From assembly GCA_022566975.1 (NCBI GenBank), contig JADFHV010000048.1, forward strand, positions 1 through 10,336: a DNA stretch of 10,336 nucleotides, in the 5' to 3' direction. Below are positions 1-5,302 of this stretch, piece after piece. A program made the translations under genes and the position numbers. Numbering within the stretch: the first letter of the stretch is position 1; each line of letters opens with the position of its first letter. The notes under the pieces are model-generated. The model saw nothing but the letters and a program-made list of their open reading frames with translations. It searched no databases and had not been told where the DNA came from. This DNA comes from Chloroflexota bacterium (GTDB lineage: Bacteria > Chloroflexota > Dehalococcoidia > SAR202 > UBA11138).

Positions 1-794
1 TCTCTCAGATTCTCGGCCGCCCCACGCGCCGCCTGCGCGAAGTCCCTCTCGTCTCGTGACGCGTACGTGATCCCGCGGGAGGAGCTTACAAGTATGTTGG
101 GGACCTCGCCATCCAGGCCGCTCTTTACTGCCGCATCGAGCTCTCCACTCTGCGCACCGACACCGGGGATCAGGATAAGCATGCCGGGCGCAACGGCTCG
201 GACCCGCGCGAGCTCTTCTGGGTAAGTGGCTCCCACCACAAGCCCTACGTTGCCCAGGCTGTTCCACTCAACGGCACACTTAGCCACCCACTCGTAGAGA
301 GTCGCGGTCTCGTTACCGTCCGAGAGCCGGAGGTCCTGGAGCTCCTTCGAACCTCGGTTGGACGAACGGCACCAGACGAATACGCCCCGGTCGGCGTAGT
401 CGAAAAATGGCTGCAGAGACTCGCCGCCAGCATAGCCGTTGACCGTGACCGCATCGAACCCCCATACGTCGAACAGCGCGCGGGCGTATTTGACGTTGGT
501 GGATGCGATGTCTCCTCGCTTGCCGTCGCCCAGCACTAACGCGTGCGGAGCGACCTCACGTATGTGCGCGACCGTCTTCTCTAACGCCCGCAGCCCATCG
601 ACGCCCAACGCCTCGTAGAACGGCAGATTGGGCTTGTACGCGCAGACCAGGTCTTCGGTTGCATCGATAATACGACGATTGAATTCGAATACATCGCTGA
701 TTGGCATAAGATCGGGGTCGGGGTCCAGTCCAACGCAGAGAAGACTCTTGTTCTTCTTCATTGTGCGGGCCAGTCGGTCAGCAAAGGAGGCCAA
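1..794 (-). CDS. pyrF: Orotidine 5'-phosphate decarboxylase, type 2 (3' end cut by window edge)
   Basis: Cytosolic enzyme that decarboxylates OMP to UMP, the last step of de novo pyrimidine synthesis. The visible 264 residues form almost the whole protein; type 2 enzymes are about 270 aa, so only a few C-terminal residues and the stop lie outside. Seen: substrate loop with K54 in YKPN, the catalytic D90-G-K92-R-G-D95 cluster, and the phosphate-binding PGVGAQ (210-215) and SSSRGI (237-242). CVGLDPDPD near the N terminus and the long insert before PGVGAQ mark the type 2 (not E. coli-like) subfamily. I chose the TTG at 794 over the ATG at 761: it gives the usual ASFADRL start of this family, and GAGGG lies 6 nt upstream. 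The gene is divergent from sfsA. The assignment is secure; only the missing end is unknown. Confidence 0.95.
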   Translation of the reverse strand, partial: MASFADRLARTMKKNKSLLCVGLDPDPDLMPISDVFEFNRRIIDATEDLVCAYKPNLPFYEALGVDGLRALEKTVAHIREVAPHALVLGDGKRGDIASTNVKYARALFDVWGFDAVTVNGYAGGESLQPFFDYADRGVFVWCRSSNRGSKELQDLRLSDGNETATLYEWVAKCAVEWNSLGNVGLVVGATYPEELARVRAVAPGMLILIPGVGAQSGELDAAVKSGLDGEVPNILVSSSRGITYASRDERDFAQAARGAAENLR

Positions 795-824
795 AGTAGT
801 CCCTCTTCAATTTCCTCAATGTCA

Positions 825-853
825 AGTTTAGGCTTGCAGCGCGGATAGGACAA
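825..853 (-). promoter_or_regulatory. Candidate sigma-70 promoter for pyrF
   Basis: Read on the minus strand, a TTGTCC (848-853) and a TAAACT (825-830) are 17 nt apart, each matching the -35/-10 consensus at 4 of 6 positions. The predicted transcript starts near 818, leaving a short leader of about 24 nt before the TTG start at 794. Moderate evidence: pattern and position only. Confidence 0.45.
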
Positions 854-854
854 G

Positions 855-883
855 TTGTACCCGTCACGAGCCGATGCTAACAT
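855..883 (+). promoter_or_regulatory. Candidate sigma-70 promoter for sfsA
   Basis: TTGTAC (855-860) and TAACAT (878-883) are 17 nt apart, matching consensus at 3 and 4 of 6 positions. Transcription would start near 890, just before the GAGG ribosome-binding site at 894-897. Its -35 box lies one base from the -35 box of the opposing pyrF promoter. Weak to moderate evidence. Confidence 0.35.
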
Positions 884-904
884 CTCCATTCCTGAGGTTT
901 GCAG

Positions 905-1597
905 TTGAGATTGGACCACGACTTACGTGAAGCCATATTTGTCGACAGGCCCAACAGGTTCCTGGCCCTGGTGCGACTGGATGGTGGAGAGGTGTTGGCA
1001 CACGTCGCCAACTCGGGTCGCCTCAGGGAGCTCTTCGTCCCAGGCACGCCGGTCTTCCTGACCCCCGCACCGGCCGCTGCCGACCGTAAGACCGCCTATG
1101 ACCTCACGCTCGTGGAGGTGAACGGCGTCCTGGTATCAGCCGACGCCCGTCTCCCCAACCCTCTGTTGGCGGAGGCCATCGAGCAGGGACGGCTCCCAGA
1201 GTTTCGTGGCTACGGCCAGGTCCGGCGCGAGGTAATGTTGAATGAGAGCCGGATCGACCTGGAGCTAACGGGGGCGTCGCGACCTTGCTACATCGAGGCC
1301 AAGTCGGTCACACTGGTGAAGGACGGTGTGGGCCTCTTTCCCGACGCACCGACGGTCCGCGGCCGGAAGCACCTGCGAGCGCTGCAGAGGGCGGTTGGAG
1401 CGGGGCATCGCGCCGCGGTGGCGTTCGTGATTCAGCGGCCAGACGTCCGCTCCTTCTCTCCCAATGACGCCGCCGATGGCGAGTTCTCCGAGACGCTGCG
1501 GCAGGCCATGGCGAACGGCGTCGAGATACGCGCCTACGCGTGTCGGGTAACCAGAAGATGCGTGGAGATCTCGCAGCCCGTCCCAGTCAACCTATGA
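905..1597 (+). CDS. sfsA: SfsA family DNA/RNA nuclease-like protein
   Basis: Complete 230-aa member of the SfsA family ('sugar fermentation stimulation' protein), whose members have an N-terminal OB-like nucleic-acid-binding part and a C-terminal PD-(D/E)XK nuclease fold. Seen: NRFLALV (17-23), HVANSGRLRELFVPG (33-47), SRIDLEL (115-121) with D118, then E131-A-K133 in YIEAKSVTLV, and FPDAPTVRGRKHL (145-157). D118, E131 and K133 are the expected metal/catalytic residues, so the nuclease site looks intact. Three in-frame TTG codons compete as start (899, 905, 911). I prefer 905 because GAGG at 894-897 is 7 nt away from it but only 1 nt from 899. The cellular role is poorly understood: the family name comes from maltose-related effects in E. 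coli. A glycosylase-type gene follows after 7 nt, so the two are probably co-transcribed, which would fit nucleic-acid metabolism. Confidence 0.92.
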   Translation: MRLDHDLREAIFVDRPNRFLALVRLDGGEVLAHVANSGRLRELFVPGTPVFLTPAPAAADRKTAYDLTLVEVNGVLVSADARLPNPLLAEAIEQGRLPEFRGYGQVRREVMLNESRIDLELTGASRPCYIEAKSVTLVKDGVGLFPDAPTVRGRKHLRALQRAVGAGHRAAVAFVIQRPDVRSFSPNDAADGEFSETLRQAMANGVEIRAYACRVTRRCVEISQPVPVNL

Positions 1598-1604
1598 TGA
1601 CGCC

Positions 1605-2348
1605 ATGACGTCACTAAGGGGCCGGCTCCTGGATGTCTACGATCGGATGCTGAGAAGCTACGGCCCTCAGCAGTGGTGGCCGGGCGACACCCCTTTTGAG
1701 GTGATGGTCGGCGCCATCCTGACACAGGCCGCGTCGTGGTCAAACGTCCGAAAGGCGATCTCGAACCTGAAGGACGCAGGTGCCCTGTCCCCGGAGGCGA
1801 TCCGGAGGATGAGCACGGACGAGCTGGCAAGGCTCGTCTACCCCAGCGGCTACTACAACTCCAAGGCCCGGAAGCTCAAGGCCCTGGTCGAATATTTGGG
1901 CCTCCGTTTCGACGACGACATCGACTCCATGTCATGTGAGGACGCCGAGGAGCTCAGGGACGAGCTACTGAGTGTGTACGGTATCGGAGAGGAGACGGCC
2001 GACGACATCCTCCTCTACGCGGTGGGTAAGCCGGCTTTCGTCATCGACGCTTACACGAGGCGGGTCTTCTCGCGGCTCGGGCTGGCTCCAGAGAGAGACT
2101 CGTATGCCCGCTACCGCTCGCTGTTCACGGAAGCGCTGCCGAGCGACCGAGAGCTGTTCGCGGAGTACCATGCTCTCATAGTGCGCCATGGCAAGGAGCT
2201 ATGCAGGAAGCGCCCACTATGTGCCGGCTGCTGTCTCCTCTCTCTGTGCCCTACCGGGCAGGCTTTGGAGGCCCAGGGTGACCCATCGGTCGATGACGAG
2301 GTCATGAGGGCGAATCCGCCTCTTCGTCCGGGGCGTCCAGCACCGTGA
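1605..2348 (+). CDS. Endonuclease III-related HhH-GPD DNA glycosylase (MagIII-like)
   Basis: 247-aa base-excision-repair glycosylase of the endonuclease III superfamily. Seen: helix-hairpin-helix with GIG at 126-128, the catalytic aspartate D148 in VIDAY, and a C-terminal iron-sulfur ligand set C200-x5-C206-x2-C209-x5-C215 (C210 is an extra cysteine). The lysine that makes bifunctional endonuclease III a lyase (GxGxKTA) is E130 here. The protein should therefore be a monofunctional glycosylase, like the 'endonuclease III-related' group that includes Helicobacter MagIII (3-methyladenine glycosylase); substrate is not shown by the sequence. The ATG at 1605 is the only reasonable start; its ribosome-binding site is weak, suggesting translational coupling to sfsA. 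About 32 residues follow the last cysteine, and the end runs 47 bp into the convergent modC. Confidence 0.85.
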   Translation: MTSLRGRLLDVYDRMLRSYGPQQWWPGDTPFEVMVGAILTQAASWSNVRKAISNLKDAGALSPEAIRRMSTDELARLVYPSGYYNSKARKLKALVEYLGLRFDDDIDSMSCEDAEELRDELLSVYGIGEETADDILLYAVGKPAFVIDAYTRRVFSRLGLAPERDSYARYRSLFTEALPSDRELFAEYHALIVRHGKELCRKRPLCAGCCLLSLCPTGQALEAQGDPSVDDEVMRANPPLRPGRPAP

Positions 2349-3417
2349 TGCTGTTGGTCTTAAGTATCAGATAGACATCCAGTCCCTTACGAAGACTCAG
2401 CTCCTCCAGAGCACTCGGGGTGATCTCCGCCACCAGACGGGTCCCCACGTCGACATACACGAGCACCCTGGAGCCGACCTCGTGGATCTCCTCGACCGTC
2501 GCCTGCAACACGTTCCGAGCGCTCATGCGTGGAGGAACGTCCAAGGCCAGGATGATATCTCCGGCCCTCACGGAAATCATCACCACGCTTCCTGGGTCCC
2601 TCCGGACGCGAGGCGCTAGAAGTACGACGTCTCCCAGCTTGAGCTCGGCCAGGCCTTCACGCTCGCCGGTTGCAACTACCGTCGCCTCAACGAGATTTTC
2701 GAGTGTGGCGTAGTCGGCCATCTTCGAGACATCCGGGTGCACCAGCACCTCGGACGTCTTGCCGTAGACGACCCTCTTGCCCCGTGACAGGACGAGGGCG
2801 TTCTCGGCGATGGCCAGCGCCTCCGAGAGTGAGTGGGAGACGTAGACCATGGGCGTGCCCAGCTCGCGCCACGAGCGTTTGAGGTGCTCCAGGATGATAC
2901 CCCGTAGCCCTACGTCCAGGGAGGCAACGGGCTCGTCTAGAAGCAACAGCTCCGGTGACGTCGCCAGCGCCCGGGCCAGGGCCACCCTCTGACGCTCGCC
3001 CCCGGAGAGGTTGGTGACCGACCGTTCCATCAACGGCGTCAGATGGAACAGCTCGGCAAGGTACTCCGGATCGGTCTTTCGTCGCTCTACCGGCGTGAGC
3101 TTGTAGCCGTACATGATGTTCTCGTATACGGTCATATGCGGGAAGAGCGCGGCGTCCTGGAACACATACCCGAACCGCCGCCTCTCCGGTGGGAGGTTAG
3201 TGCGTCCGGTGGACGAAAAGACGGTGCGTCCAAGCACCTCGATGTGACCTTCGTCGGGCGTCACCAGCCCCGCTATACAGTTGAGAAGGGTGGTCTTCCC
3301 GCTGCCGGACGGTCCGAAGACCGCCGTCACCCCCGAGTCGAAGGTAGCCTGGCACTCCAGATGGAATCCCTCGAACCTCTTGCTAACACTGAAATCCAGC
3401 AGGGGAGCGTTCATCAT
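2302..3417 (-). CDS. modC: Molybdate ABC transporter ATP-binding protein ModC
   Basis: 371-aa ATPase that powers molybdate uptake by the ModB permease at the inner face of the membrane. Seen: Walker A GPSGSGKT (35-42), Q-loop Q87 in YVFQD, signature LSGGE (137-141), Walker B LLLLDE (157-162), D-loop SLD (166-168), switch histidine H195 in VYVSHS. A C-terminal Mop/TOBE domain starts around SARNVL (299-304) and includes VDVGTRLVAEITPSALEEL; in ModC this domain binds oxyanion and can regulate transport. The open frame extends 85 codons further upstream, but that part lies over modB out of frame and looks like noise. I therefore start at ATG 3417 (a second ATG follows at 3414), 37 nt after the modB stop. 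A GTG at 3444 is possible. Last gene of modABC; its 3' end overlaps the convergent glycosylase gene. Confidence 0.93.
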   Translation of the reverse strand: MMNAPLLDFSVSKRFEGFHLECQATFDSGVTAVFGPSGSGKTTLLNCIAGLVTPDEGHIEVLGRTVFSSTGRTNLPPERRRFGYVFQDAALFPHMTVYENIMYGYKLTPVERRKTDPEYLAELFHLTPLMERSVTNLSGGERQRVALARALATSPELLLLDEPVASLDVGLRGIILEHLKRSWRELGTPMVYVSHSLSEALAIAENALVLSRGKRVVYGKTSEVLVHPDVSKMADYATLENLVEATVVATGEREGLAELKLGDVVLLAPRVRRDPGSVVMISVRAGDIILALDVPPRMSARNVLQATVEEIHEVGSRVLVYVDVGTRLVAEITPSALEELSLRKGLDVYLILKTNSITVLDAPDEEADSPS

Positions 3418-3454
3418 AACGTCCGGCGTCTTATCGCTCCTCACACGCAGCCGT

Positions 3455-4120
3455 CTAGGCCCGGCGTGTAGTACGCTCCAGGAGCCAGTTGTGCACGAGC
3501 AGCGTGACGACAGCCAGTGCGATGGTGATGGCGACCAGCCGGAGGGCCGCGTCGTCCTTCCCTGTCTGGACATTGGTGAAGATGGCCAGCGGGAGGGTCT
3601 GAGTCCGGCCCGGGATGTTGCCGGCAACGATGATGGTGGCACCAAACTCGCTGAGGGCACGGACGAACCCAAGAAGGATGCCTGCCAGAATGCCCCTGTA
3701 GGCCAGGGGGACGGTGATGGTAAAGGCTACCCGCACCAGGCCCGCCCCAAGACTACGCGCCGACATCTCCAAACGCTCGTCCACACCGGCCATGGCGACC
3801 ATGATCGCCCTGGCCATAAGTGGGAACGACACCACCGCCGAGGCGAGGGCGGCGGCCACCCAGGTAAACGCCACATCGACTCCGATGAGGTTATGGACGC
3901 CACGACCCAGAGGCCCGTCTCGACCCAGCATGAGCAACAGAAAGTATCCCACCACGACCGGTGGGACCGCCAGCGGCAGAGATACGACGATGTCCAGCAG
4001 GATCCGTCCGCGCACTCTCCTCTTGACCATCAGCCAGCTCAGGAAGAGGGCGACCGGCAGGTTGATGACGGTCGCCACGGCCGCAACCTGCAGGCTAAGC
4101 CCCAGTATCGAAATGTCCAA
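3455..4120 (-). CDS. modB: Molybdate ABC transporter permease ModB
   Basis: 221-aa integral membrane permease of the molybdate importer, the normal length for ModB. Seen: about five hydrophobic membrane segments (roughly 8-30, 42-67, 84-112, 143-168, 193-213) and the cytoplasmic EAA-type coupling loop beginning at E118-M-S-A-R-S-L-G-A-G, which docks on ModC. The segment SLPLAVPPVVVGYFLL (47-62) is typical of ModB. It starts with TTG at 4120; AGGAAGAG lies just upstream and the gap to the modA stop is 23 nt, so this start is well supported. It sits between modA and modC in one operon. A tungstate-selective function cannot be excluded from the permease alone. Confidence 0.93.
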   Translation of the reverse strand: MDISILGLSLQVAAVATVINLPVALFLSWLMVKRRVRGRILLDIVVSLPLAVPPVVVGYFLLLMLGRDGPLGRGVHNLIGVDVAFTWVAAALASAVVSFPLMARAIMVAMAGVDERLEMSARSLGAGLVRVAFTITVPLAYRGILAGILLGFVRALSEFGATIIVAGNIPGRTQTLPLAIFTNVQTGKDDAALRLVAITIALAVVTLLVHNWLLERTTRRA

Positions 4121-4143
4121 TAGCGGCTCTTCCTCTTTCGGGT

Positions 4144-4902
4144 CTAGGGCTCCGGGAACGCGAAGCCGTGGCGCAGGAAGATCTTCCTCGCTCGGTCGCT
4201 GAACAGCAGCTCTACGAACTCCGCCGCCTGGTCCTTCTTCTTGGACCTCGCGACAATGACCACCGGATAGACGACCGGTGAGTAGCTGTCAGCCGGCACG
4301 ATGTCGAGAACCCGCAGGTCACTCGCCGACGCGGCGTCCGTCTCATAGACCAGGGCCGCATCCGCATTTCCCCTCTGCACATAGACCAGCGTCGCCCGCA
4401 CGTCAACTCCGATCAACAGCTTGCCCTCCAGCTGCTCCCATAGGCCCAGACTGATCAGCGACTCCTTTGCGTATGCGCCGGCAGGGGCCAGCTCCGGATC
4501 CGCCATCGCAATCCTCTCCATCACGCCGGTGGCGAGTTGCCCCATCGTCTCGATCTGATGGCCGTTCGCGCGGGTTACGACCACGAGCTTGTTGGCGAGC
4601 AGGCTGACGGGCTTGGCCTCGACCAGTCCCTCTTCGACCAGCGACCGGACGGGGACCTCGCCGGCAGAGATGAAGACGTCCGCCGGGGCACCCTTGGATA
4701 TCTGCCGGGCCAGCATCTGAGACCCGCCATAGCTGACAGTGATGCGGACCTCAGCGTCGAACTCGACCTTGACCTCCGCGAGCGCGTCGGCGAGGCTGAT
4801 CGCGGCGAAGACCAGCAGTTCGTCCCGGGCATCGGGTCCACTCGAGCAGGCCGTAGCCGCTACCGCCGCCAGCACCAGGCAGAGCCCGGTCAGGCGGCTC
4901 AG
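4144..4902 (-). CDS. modA: Molybdate-binding lipoprotein ModA
   Basis: Periplasmic-type or surface-anchored binding protein that delivers molybdate (possibly also tungstate) to ModBC. Numbered from 4902 it has 252 residues: an N-terminal MSRLTGLCLVLAAVAATAC, with a basic residue, hydrophobic core and a lipobox cysteine at C19, so it is probably a lipoprotein. Ligand-binding family motifs follow: FAAISLADAL, SYGGSQMLARQISKG, then APADVFISA, and later ALVYETDA. The start is unusual. No ATG, GTG or TTG gives a full signal peptide; the first is GTG 4875, which would remove the basic n-region. A strong AGGAGG lies just before ATA 4905 and CTG 4902, so a CTG or ATA start is the best reading. Starting at GTG 4875 gives a 243-aa version. 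First gene of modABC. Confidence 0.9.
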   Translation of the reverse strand: MSRLTGLCLVLAAVAATACSSGPDARDELLVFAAISLADALAEVKVEFDAEVRITVSYGGSQMLARQISKGAPADVFISAGEVPVRSLVEEGLVEAKPVSLLANKLVVVTRANGHQIETMGQLATGVMERIAMADPELAPAGAYAKESLISLGLWEQLEGKLLIGVDVRATLVYVQRGNADAALVYETDAASASDLRVLDIVPADSYSPVVYPVVIVARSKKKDQAAEFVELLFSDRARKIFLRHGFAFPEP

Positions 4903-5073
4903 TATCCCTCCTCTGGTGATGGCCTGGTATGCGTACCGCAGTTTAGATTACACCGGCCACGGACGCCCCTGGCTTCTCCCCAAGTTCCGTGGCGCCGACC
5001 TCGTCGGTGTGAGTGGCCGCCGATTCGAAAACGGCCTGGGAACCGCGCTCGGGGGAGCCCGGCGGCATCCTGA
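4903..5073 (-). promoter_or_regulatory. Long structured 5' leader of modABC
   Basis: The predicted start site near 5073 gives modA an untranslated leader of about 170 nt, long enough for a cis-regulatory RNA. In the transcript's sense, a strong stem-loop covers 4993-4956: outer stem GCCACGGA/TCCGTGGC (8 bp, perfect), a 1x4 internal loop, inner stem CTTGG/CCAGG (5 bp with one G-U), and a 7-nt loop GGAGAAG. A small hairpin CCGAC-GAG-GTCGG lies just upstream (5007-4995). The 3' side of the big stem (TGGCC) can also pair with GGCCA about 20 nt before the AGGAGG, offering a possible switch. Molybdenum-related genes are often controlled by ModE or the Moco RNA motif; I cannot match this to either by eye. 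Confidence 0.4.
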
Positions 5074-5079
5074 TGGCAT

Positions 5080-5108
5080 ATTATCAGTCCACGCCGTGTC
5101 TATGGCAA
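5080..5108 (-). promoter_or_regulatory. Sigma-70-type promoter for modABC
   Basis: On the minus strand TTGCCA (5103-5108) and GATAAT (5080-5085) are separated by exactly 17 nt; each matches consensus at 5 of 6 positions. This is the best minus-strand promoter pattern I found in the region. It predicts a start near 5073. No comparably good -35/-10 pair lies closer to modA. Confidence 0.6.
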
Positions 5109-5124
5109 TCCTGGCCTCGTTTCG

Positions 5125-5146
5125 GTCAGCGCTGGAAGGCGCTGAC
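5125..5146. promoter_or_regulatory. Perfect 22-bp dyad midway between the modA and nusA promoters
   Basis: GTCAGCGC-N6-GCGCTGAC is a perfect 8-bp inverted repeat around a 6-nt centre. It lies 16 bp from the modA -35 box on one side and 16 bp from the nusA -35 box on the other, so its centre is near -62.5 for both predicted start sites. This geometry is that of a dimeric helix-turn-helix regulator site, with the same N6 spacing as CRP/FNR sites although the half-site differs. No T-run follows on either strand, so a terminator is unlikely. Confidence 0.45.
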
Positions 5147-5162
5147 ATCGGGGCCCGTTGGC

Positions 5163-5191
5163 TTGAAGATTCAAGTGTCTCATGGTATACT
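5163..5191 (+). promoter_or_regulatory. Strong sigma-70-type promoter for the nusA operon
   Basis: TTGAAG (5163-5168) and TATACT (5186-5191) are 17 nt apart, matching consensus at 4 and 5 of 6 positions. A TGG directly before the -10 box adds an extended -10 element. Transcription is predicted to begin near 5198, giving a leader of about 105 nt before nusA. This is the best promoter pattern in the window. Confidence 0.7.
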
Positions 5192-5208
5192 CAAGCACGG
5201 ATTTCGCG

Positions 5209-5259
5209 AACTTCGTTTTGTCGTTGAAGTTGAAAGTGGGGTGGCCCACTTTCTTTGTT
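5209..5259 (+). promoter_or_regulatory. Tandem leader hairpins before nusA, the second terminator-like
   Basis: Two stem-loops abut in the predicted leader. The first is AACTTC/GAAGTT (5209-5214 with 5226-5231). The second is a perfect 9-bp stem GAAAGTGGG/CCCACTTTC (5232-5240 with 5245-5253) with loop GTGG, followed by TTTGTT (5254-5259). The short interrupted U-run makes it a weak intrinsic terminator or attenuator. Similar GTGGG/CCCAC hairpins precede rimP-nusA operons in other bacteria (from memory), where attenuation or NusA feedback has been proposed. Autoregulation here is inference. Confidence 0.55.
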
Positions 5260-5288
5260 AAACGGGGTCGCGCTATCCAGGAAAAGCT

Positions 5289-5297
5289 GGGGGGGGG
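5289..5297 (+). promoter_or_regulatory. nusA: Nine-G tract acting as nusA ribosome-binding site
   Basis: Nine consecutive G residues end 5 nt before the ATG at 5303 and are the only purine-rich match to the anti-Shine-Dalgarno sequence, pairing partly through G-U. It decides the start in favour of ATG 5303 over an upstream in-frame TTG at 5255, which lies in the hairpin's U-run and lacks a binding site. A small CCAG-GAAAAG-CTGG hairpin overlaps its first two bases. Confidence 0.6.
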
Positions 5298-5302
5298 AAC
5301 GC

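Larger units (their letters stand above)
4903..5302. other. 400-bp gene-free divergent control region between modA and nusA
   Basis: No coding sequence is convincing on either strand; reading frames here resemble no known protein and have no ribosome-binding sites. The space where rimP usually stands before nusA is non-coding. It instead holds two divergent promoters, a central dyad and two structured leaders, each described separately. A TTCGAAA near 5024 resembles a T-loop but no tRNA can be folded around it. Confidence 0.7.

Noticed and set aside
2309..2320. GGCG-AATC-CGCC hairpin in the convergent overlap as a bidirectional terminator
   Set aside because: Only four base pairs and no T-run on either side.
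3418..3672. Upstream 85-codon extension of the modC frame
   Set aside because: It overlaps modB out of frame, is Ser/Arg/Pro-rich and has no match to the ModC N terminus, which begins normally at 3417.
3281..4123. 280-aa plus-strand reading frame antisense to modB and modC
   Set aside because: Highly polar, Asp/Gln/His-rich composition is typical of an antisense shadow of membrane-protein codons; the opposite strand holds clear ModB and ModC motifs.
5012..5040. Possible tRNA suggested by TTCGAAA
   Set aside because: The putative T-stem has an A-A mismatch at its closing pair and no acceptor, D or anticodon arms can be found around it.
5043..5062. Imperfect hairpin around GCTC-GGGG-GAGC
   Set aside because: Seven pairs with a C-C mismatch in very G+C-rich DNA; not distinguishable from chance, so not listed as a feature of its own.
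5255..5302. Longer nusA start at TTG 5255
   Set aside because: It lies in the U-run of the leader hairpin, has no ribosome-binding site, and would translate the G-tract; family NusA starts match ATG 5303.
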